Shown piece after piece: positions 57,265 to 63,970 of a stretch of 63,970 nt of DNA. The stretch is from the NCBI RefSeq assembly GCF_000808015.1, contig NZ_JWHR01000047.1:1-63970 (forward strand). The letters are read 5' to 3'. The DNA is from Terrisporobacter othiniensis. Its GTDB lineage: Bacteria; Bacillota; Clostridia; Peptostreptococcales; Peptostreptococcaceae. The stretch's first letter is position 1. Each line of letters starts with the position of its first letter. The notes under the pieces were generated by a model that ran no database searches, was not told where the DNA came from, and saw nothing but the letters and a program-made list of their open reading frames with translations. The position numbers and the translations under genes were made by a program.

Positions 57265-57753
57265 TTATATTTTTATTTCTTCATATGAAATATTATTATC
57301 TATTGTTAATATTCCAAAAGCTTTATTGCTACCACCTCTTGGATATGCAAGGCTACCTGGATTTATAAAAGTAATATTATCTATTGTTTCATATATAGGA
57401 ATATGAGTGTGTCCAAACACTACAAAGTCAATATTATTATCTTTTGCAAATCTATATAATGAGTTAATACCAATTTTCACATTATGATAATGACCATGAC
57501 ATACAAAAAAATTCTTATTATTAACTGAAAATTTTAATTCATTATCTCCATCTATACTATATGAATAGCAATCATATGAATCACAATTCCCTTTTACACA
57601 TTTAACATTCACATCAGTTGCATAATATATGTATTCTGCATCATTAATATAATCACCAGCATGAATAATTAAATCACATTTTTTTAAATATGGAATTGCT
57701 CTATCTATACTTCTCATATCTCCATGAGTATCACTAATTATTCCTATTTTCAT
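57265..57753 (-). CDS. YfcE/MJ0936-type metallophosphodiesterase
   Basis: The 162-residue calcineurin-like phosphoesterase starts MKIGIISDTHGD and has the metal sites DLIIHAGDY, VKGNCDS, FVCHGHYHN and FGHTHIP. Relatives hydrolyse phosphodiesters such as bis-p-nitrophenyl phosphate; the natural substrate is unknown. It lies 15 bases downstream of the rph-rdgB fusion in one operon, a conserved pair in Clostridia. Confidence 0.9.
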   Translation of the reverse strand: MKIGIISDTHGDMRSIDRAIPYLKKCDLIIHAGDYINDAEYIYYATDVNVKCVKGNCDSYDCYSYSIDGDNELKFSVNNKNFFVCHGHYHNVKIGINSLYRFAKDNNIDFVVFGHTHIPIYETIDNITFINPGSLAYPRGGSNKAFGILTIDNNISYEEIKI

Positions 57754-57768
57754 ATATTTTATCCTTTA

Positions 57769-59118
57769 TTATCTTATAACTCTTCTTGAAAGTTCTTCCT
57801 TCATAAGATCTAAAGCTCTGGCTCTATGACTTATGGCATTCTTAACAGTTGATGGTAACTCTGCAAAAGTTTTATTGTATTTATCTACTATGAATAAACT
57901 ATCGTATCCAAATCCATTTTTACCTTTTTCTTCGAAAGCTATAGTACCTTCACAAGTTCCTCTAACTACAAACTCTTTACCATCTGGAAATACTACTGCT
58001 ATGCAACAAACAAATCTACCAGTCCTATGACTGATTGGAGTGTTTTTTAAAGCCTTAATTAATTTTTCTCTATTTTCTTCGTCTGTAGCATTTTCTCCAG
58101 CGTATCTAGCTGAATAAATTCCTGGTTTTTTACCTATTGCATCTACCTCTAGCCCTGAATCATCAGCTATTGTTATCATATTAGTAAGTTTAGCTACTGT
58201 TCTGGCTTTTATCAAGGCATTATGCTCAAATGTTTTTCCATTTTCTTCAATATCTAAATTGCCTAAATTCACATCTTTAAGAGAATGTATATTATAATCT
58301 AAATCTTTTAGTATTGCACCTATTTCTTCTAATTTATGTGCATTTCCTGTAGAAATTACTATATCATTACCATATTCCATACCTAATATTTCATCAGCAA
58401 TTTCTCCTAATGCTGCTCTTTGTATACTTATAAGTTCTTTATTCCCTTTTTCTCCAAGCTCTAACAGTTTATTTAAATCTTTTCTAGAAAAAGGTCTTTC
58501 TTCTCCAGTTCCTTGAACTTCTACAAATTCGCATCTATCAGTCATTATTATGTTCATATCTACTTGTGCATTTGAGTCTTCTTCATAGCATATATCAAGT
58601 AGACACTCATTATTAACTATACCAACACTTATTGCAGATACAAAGTTTTGTATAGGCATTTTTTTGATTAATCCATTACTGTATAATTTATAAATAGCCT
58701 CAGCAACAGCTACAAATGCTCCTGTTATAGAAGCAGTTCTAGTTCCTCCATCAGCTTGAATAACATCACAGTCTACCCAAATAGTTCTTTCACCTAGTTT
58801 ATTTAGGTCTACAACAGATCTTATTGCTCTACCTATTAATCTTTGTATTTCTTGGCTCCTTCCATCAATTTTACCTTTTGAAGCATCTCTAATTTTTCTT
58901 TGTTGAGTTGATCTAGGTAACATTGAATATTCTGCATTTATCCAACCTGTTCCAGTATTTCTTAAAAAAGGAGGTACTTTTTCTTCTATTGAAGCAGTAC
59001 ATACAACTTTTGTTTCTCCCATTTCTATTAGAACTGAACCTTCTGCATACTTTGTGAAGTTTCTTGTAATTTTTACGTCTCTTATTTGATCAAATTTTCT
59101 CCCATCAATTCTAATCAT
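57769..59118 (-). CDS. Ribonuclease PH / XTP-dITP diphosphatase fusion
   Basis: The 449-residue bifunctional enzyme. Residues 1-240 are RNase PH, which trims tRNA 3' ends with phosphate: [68 protein letters not shown]. Residues about 247-449 are RdgB/HAM1, which removes ITP and [64 protein letters not shown] and SHRARAL. In most bacteria the two are neighbouring separate genes. The start ATG follows GAAAGGAAAAGTA. It is the first gene of a pair with the phosphodiesterase. Confidence 0.95.
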   Translation of the reverse strand: MIRIDGRKFDQIRDVKITRNFTKYAEGSVLIEMGETKVVCTASIEEKVPPFLRNTGTGWINAEYSMLPRSTQQRKIRDASKGKIDGRSQEIQRLIGRAIRSVVDLNKLGERTIWVDCDVIQADGGTRTASITGAFVAVAEAIYKLYSNGLIKKMPIQNFVSAISVGIVNNECLLDICYEEDSNAQVDMNIIMTDRCEFVEVQGTGEERPFSRKDLNKLLELGEKGNKELISIQRAALGEIADEILGMEYGNDIVISTGNAHKLEEIGAILKDLDYNIHSLKDVNLGNLDIEENGKTFEHNALIKARTVAKLTNMITIADDSGLEVDAIGKKPGIYSARYAGENATDEENREKLIKALKNTPISHRTGRFVCCIAVVFPDGKEFVVRGTCEGTIAFEEKGKNGFGYDSLFIVDKYNKTFAELPSTVKNAISHRARALDLMKEELSRRVIR

Positions 59119-59316
59119 TACTTTTCCTTTCCTGCAAAATTCACTTTACCCATTTGCCTTCATCTATTCATTAGAATCTTATAGTTTTTTTTGAAAATAT
59201 CTATTATTTCAATACTTATTCTAATCTATTCATAGTTATAATTTTAGCACTATTCAATTTAATTTACTACAAAATAATGCCTCATTTGCCCAAACATTAT
59301 TTATATCGTTTCCTGA

Positions 59317-61347
<2,031 letters not shown>

Positions 61348-61468
61348 TCACCTCATTTATCATCTTTACTTATTATTCCTTATTATATTTTTTAGTATAA
61401 CATTTTAAAAATTTATCTTAAATTATTATTTTCATTTAATGGATATTTTTATTTTTTTCATGCTAAAA

Positions 61469-61500
61469 AACCTCTTAGGTGATTTATTTCCTAAGAGGTT
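61469..61500 (-). terminator. Terminator of the hemerythrin operon
   Basis: AACCTCTTAGG pairs with CCTAAGAGGTT around a 10-base loop, followed on the minus strand by TTTTTTAGC. Confidence 0.88.
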
Positions 61501-61511
61501 CTATTTAATAA

Positions 61512-61697
61512 TTATTTTTCATTTAATGCTGCTAAAACTTCTTCCAAGTTAAGTCCGTGTACTTCGCAAGCTTGCTCTATTGATTCAACTTGAGCTGATG
61601 GACAACCTAAGCATCCCATTCCAAATCTCATTAGTATATTAGCTGCATTCGGATTTAATTGTAATACTTCACCTATAGTTTGATCTTTAGTTATCAT
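61512..61697 (-). CDS. DUF1858 domain-containing protein
   Basis: The 61-residue protein matches DUF1858, the hybrid-cluster-protein associated redox disulfide domain: ITKDQTIGEVLQLNPNAANI, then LMRFGMGCLGCPSAQVESIE, whose CLGC pair is the likely redox or metal site. The start taken is the ATG at 61697; AAAGGAGA precedes it by 8 to 10 bases, and the ATG at 61703 is too close. It is the last gene after the hemerythrin (12 to 18 bases). Confidence 0.88.
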   Translation of the reverse strand: MITKDQTIGEVLQLNPNAANILMRFGMGCLGCPSAQVESIEQACEVHGLNLEEVLAALNEK

Positions 61698-61715
61698 AAT
61701 CATTTCTCCTTTTAT

Positions 61716-62264
61716 TTATATATATTTCTCTTCTAGAAAGTTTAGTATACCAATATTTTCTTCTCTTATGGAAGAGTTTTTTTCTTCATATTCAAAGCAT
61801 TCTTTATCTATAACTTGTAAAACATCTTCCTTTAATGATCTATTCGCAAAGTTAAAGATTACATTATCTTCTTTGTGTATATGATTTTCTAATAAAGTTG
61901 CATAAGATATGGCATTGGCTATTATATCTAATCCAGCTTCATTATCTCCATTTTTATACTTATTTAAGGCTTCTTCTAAATTTCTCATGTAGTTTCTTCC
62001 CAAGTCATGCTCTACAAGCATTCCGTGAGTAATAACATTTTTGCCTGTTTCTCCCAGATGCTCTACCATTTTGTTAAATAGAAAAATTTCTTCTTTTTTG
62101 TGATGATGATTATCAGCAAAATTTTTAACAAAATCAATCATCTTTGTAAAATCATCATAATCTATTTTTTTATTGTCCATAAAATTTAAACATGCATTTC
62201 TCATTACTACAAGCATACGACTAACATATTTATGTTCTGTCATTAGTAACTCTATTCCACTCAT
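61716..62264 (-). CDS. Hemerythrin domain-containing protein
   Basis: The 182-residue protein is a four-helix bundle of the hemerythrin type with a non-heme diiron site. Metal residues are in ELLMTEHKYVSRML (H), FADNHHHKKEEIFLFNKM (H, E), ITHGMLVEHDLGRNYM (H) and LENHIHKEDNVIFNFA (H, E/D). Such proteins bind or remove oxygen, nitric oxide or iron. It stands in an operon with an unknown 214-residue protein upstream and a DUF1858 protein downstream. Confidence 0.9.
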   Translation of the reverse strand: MSGIELLMTEHKYVSRMLVVMRNACLNFMDNKKIDYDDFTKMIDFVKNFADNHHHKKEEIFLFNKMVEHLGETGKNVITHGMLVEHDLGRNYMRNLEEALNKYKNGDNEAGLDIIANAISYATLLENHIHKEDNVIFNFANRSLKEDVLQVIDKECFEYEEKNSSIREENIGILNFLEEKYI

Positions 62265-62287
62265 TATTTTTCTCCCTAGTATACGTT

Positions 62288-62932
62288 TTATTTAGATATA
62301 TTTCTTATTAACCTCATACCATTTTCTTCTATTAAATACTCATAATTGTTATTTAGTTCATGTATAAATGATTTTATCCATGCATTTCTTAAATTGTAGA
62401 AGTTTTCTACATCACAACCAACTTCTGTCCATATATCTTTGTGAACACAGATTCTTTGTTGCCATCCAATTTTGTTTTCTTCCTTTAAAGAAACTTCATT
62501 TACTCTATCACAAGGCATACCATCTAAGATATAATCATTCATACAATTAAATAGTTCTTCAGGTGTTGATGGTAGATTACCTTCAGATTTAACCTCATTA
62601 GCTGCTACTATCCCCTGATTTTTATAAACTTTTTCTAATTCACCATAATTATTTTCATCTGCTTCTATTAATAGTTTTGTCCAAGCTGCCATTCTTCTTT
62701 CAGCACAGTGGATTTGATTTTGTAACCATCCATGAATGTTACTTGTGTCTATTAACTCTTCTAATGGTTTATTCGGTAATTTTTCTCCATATTTATTTTG
62801 GATTTCACCATTTAATTTTTCTACTTCAAATCCTTCTTCTTTTGCTAAATTTATTATTTCATTTTCCAGTTTTTCAAACCATAAAATTTTGTTGAATAGC
62901 CAGTAATGTATTTTTCCTAAAAATAAACTCAT
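62288..62932 (-). CDS. Unrecognised 214-residue protein of the hemerythrin operon
   Basis: I do not recognise a family. It has a short hydrophobic start (MSLFLGKIHYWLFNKILWFE) and a soluble body. Strings with possible ligand residues are NQIHCAERRMAAWTKLLIEA, YILDGMPCDRVNEVS and CVHKDIWTEVGCDVENFYNL; two histidine-cysteine pairs and several tryptophans are notable and could bind heme or iron-sulfur. The ATG at 62932 is preceded by AAAGGAGATATATT. It is the first gene of the operon and divergent from the Crp/Fnr gene, with a perfect palindrome between them. Confidence 0.75.
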   Translation of the reverse strand: MSLFLGKIHYWLFNKILWFEKLENEIINLAKEEGFEVEKLNGEIQNKYGEKLPNKPLEELIDTSNIHGWLQNQIHCAERRMAAWTKLLIEADENNYGELEKVYKNQGIVAANEVKSEGNLPSTPEELFNCMNDYILDGMPCDRVNEVSLKEENKIGWQQRICVHKDIWTEVGCDVENFYNLRNAWIKSFIHELNNNYEYLIEENGMRLIRNISK

Positions 62933-63011
62933 AATATATCTCCTTTGTATTTTTTATTTCTTATCTTATGTATTACTTGTAACCATAATACCTCAATCTT
63001 AACTTTAATTC

Positions 63012-63027
63012 TGTAACATATGTTACA
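63012..63027. promoter_or_regulatory. Perfect palindrome, candidate Crp/Fnr-family operator
   Basis: TGTAACATATGTTACA is a 16-bp perfect palindrome in the 163-base gap between the divergent operons, 69 bases before the Crp-like ATG and 80 bases before the 214-residue gene. Its length and form fit a dimer of a Crp/Fnr regulator. Autoregulation and control of the hemerythrin operon are inferred. Confidence 0.75.
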
Positions 63028-63095
63028 TATACATGAAGTTTATATTTTTATGATAAAATTAATACTAATAAAAATTATTATTTTAAGGAGATAAA

Positions 63096-63737
63096 ATGTT
63101 TAAAAATAAAAGTGAAGAGTATCTTTTAGATCTTTTTAAAGATTCTAATTATATAATAAAATCCTATTCAAAAAATGATATTATTGCTATAGAAGGAGAT
63201 ACTTGTACTTCTATAGGTTTAATTTTAGATGGAAACATAGATATAAAAAGAATGTTGGGTACTAAGGTGATACATGTATCATCTTTTGGTAAAGGACATA
63301 TTTTTGGAGAGGTTATTGCTTTTTCCGATGTCAATTTATATCCAGCAACAGTTATGTCATCTACACAATCTAAAATCATGTTTATAAGTAAAGACAACTT
63401 TATAAAGTTTTGCACTTCTCATGAGGATTTTTTAGGAATGTTTTTAAATGATTTAAGCAATAAGATTTTTGTTTTAAATAAGTCTATAACTAACTTAACC
63501 TTTAGTAGTGTTAGACAAAAAATCTGCAATTTCTTAATCACAGAATATAAATTACAGAATAGTGAAAATATCAAATTAAAAATAACTAAAGAAAAAATTG
63601 CTGAATCGCTAGGTATAACTAGGCCTTCCCTTTCTCGTGAATTGATTAATATGAAAGACATGGGACTTATTGATTATTCAAGAAGTCATATTAAAATTTT
63701 AGATTTGGAAGAAATAGAAAATATTTTAACTGAGTAA
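63096..63737 (+). CDS. Crp/Fnr family transcriptional regulator
   Basis: The 213-residue regulator has an N-terminal cyclic-nucleotide-binding fold (SKNDIIAIEGDTCTSIGLIL to GKGHIFGEVIAFSDVNLYPA) and a C-terminal Crp-type helix-turn-helix: LKITKEKIAESLGITRPSLS followed by RELINMKDMGLI. There is no cysteine cluster like that of Fnr, so it does not use an iron-sulfur switch of that kind. Clostridial members of this shape are sometimes called HcpR and respond to nitrosative stress; that name is only suggested by the DUF1858 neighbour. The ATG has AAGGAG. Confidence 0.9.
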   Translation: MFKNKSEEYLLDLFKDSNYIIKSYSKNDIIAIEGDTCTSIGLILDGNIDIKRMLGTKVIHVSSFGKGHIFGEVIAFSDVNLYPATVMSSTQSKIMFISKDNFIKFCTSHEDFLGMFLNDLSNKIFVLNKSITNLTFSSVRQKICNFLITEYKLQNSENIKLKITKEKIAESLGITRPSLSRELINMKDMGLIDYSRSHIKILDLEEIENILTE

Positions 63738-63823
63738 AAATTTACTCTCCTTAGACAAAAAATGATCAAATTACTCCATGTCGTCAACAATGTATGCTTA
63801 CAATAAAAAACAAGTGTAGGTTT

Positions 63824-63970
63824 TGAAGTGAACCCTTTACACGGGAATAAATAAAACAACCTCTTTTGAAACATACTATATGTATGATTTTAAAGGAGGT
63901 TATTTTATTATGAGTACAAGAGTACACTACTCACCAGAAATAAAATGGAAAGCTATAGATATGAAATTAT
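63824..63970 (+). mobile_element. Left end of an IS3-family element (partial)
   Basis: TGAAGTGAACCCTTTACACG at 63824 is the probable left inverted repeat of an IS3-family element. It is followed by an AT-rich leader with a ribosome binding site and the start of orfA. The right part lies outside the window. An unrelated-looking degenerate orfB lies at the opposite edge. Confidence 0.75.
63910..63970 (+). CDS. IS3-family transposase OrfA, partial
   Basis: Twenty codons are visible, reading MSTRVHYSPEIKWKAIDMKL, which is the beginning of the helix-turn-helix OrfA of IS3-family elements (YS-E-KW—I-MK pattern). A strong AAAGGAGG precedes the ATG. The rest is outside the window, so whether the copy is intact cannot be told. 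Confidence 0.8.
   Translation, partial: MSTRVHYSPEIKWKAIDMKL

Overview
The window is AT-rich, low-GC Firmicute DNA. It carries spore genes (an alpha/beta-type small acid-soluble spore protein, a Spo0E-like phosphatase, polysaccharide deacetylases), Gram-positive style ribosome binding sites, T-box and purine riboswitch leaders, and a gene set typical of anaerobic Clostridia. A cysteine desulfidase next to its sigma-54 activator, an RNase PH-RdgB fusion and a short second type IV pilus cluster point to Peptostreptococcaceae, near Clostridioides, Paeniclostridium or Paraclostridium. This placement is inferred from gene content only. Almost everything is ordinary chromosome. The two edges carry IS3-family DNA, and the first 1.1 kb is gene debris. 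I saw no rRNA, tRNA or CRISPR array.

1-1280: an IS3 orfB remnant, a helix-turn-helix gene broken by a stop and cut by the IS remnant, and a frameshifted lipoprotein gene. 1280-12100: a DUF488 protein, hpt, the cysteine desulfidase/sigma-54 activator pair (cdsB/cdsR) with a visible -24/-12 promoter and repeated palindromic upstream sites, a 49-residue membrane peptide coupled to cdsR, a methyltransferase, an SSB-like protein, a polysaccharide deacetylase, a spore protein, DUF4364, a beta-propeller protein, a TSCPD protein and folC. 12230-17480: valS with its T-box leader, a second deacetylase, an aromatic acid exporter family protein and an unknown gene.

17530-28400: the phosphate system. pstC-pstA-pstB-phoU form one operon and pstS lies about 7 kb away. 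Both transcripts are preceded by arrays of TGTTAA-like hexamers at 11-bp spacing (Pho boxes), so the two loci are probably one regulon. Between them lie a glutathione peroxidase, a large propeller-type sensor kinase with no visible partner, and pbuX-xpt under a purine riboswitch. 28600-44330: pepF, MgtC and MscS family proteins, a Gx transporter with a Spo0E-like gene, feoAB with a strong promoter and an inverted-repeat operator, a TylF-type methyltransferase, an HtrA protease, pgi, a Na/Pi cotransporter, an FAD oxidoreductase, an unknown gene and a SEC-C/helix-turn-helix protein.

44400-49400: a compact type IV pilus cluster (pilB, pilC, pilin, pilM, pilN, pilO). pilM is interrupted by an in-frame TAA and has ATA where its start codon should be; pilB and the DUF488 gene also show ATA at the expected start. 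49400-61340: a two-P-loop ATPase, engB-lon, clpX-clpP-tig, an rph-rdgB fusion with a phosphodiesterase, and ligA. 61470-63740: a likely stress module of an unknown protein, a hemerythrin and a DUF1858 protein, divergent from a Crp/Fnr regulator with a perfect 16-bp palindrome between them. An intact-looking IS3 left end begins at about 63824.
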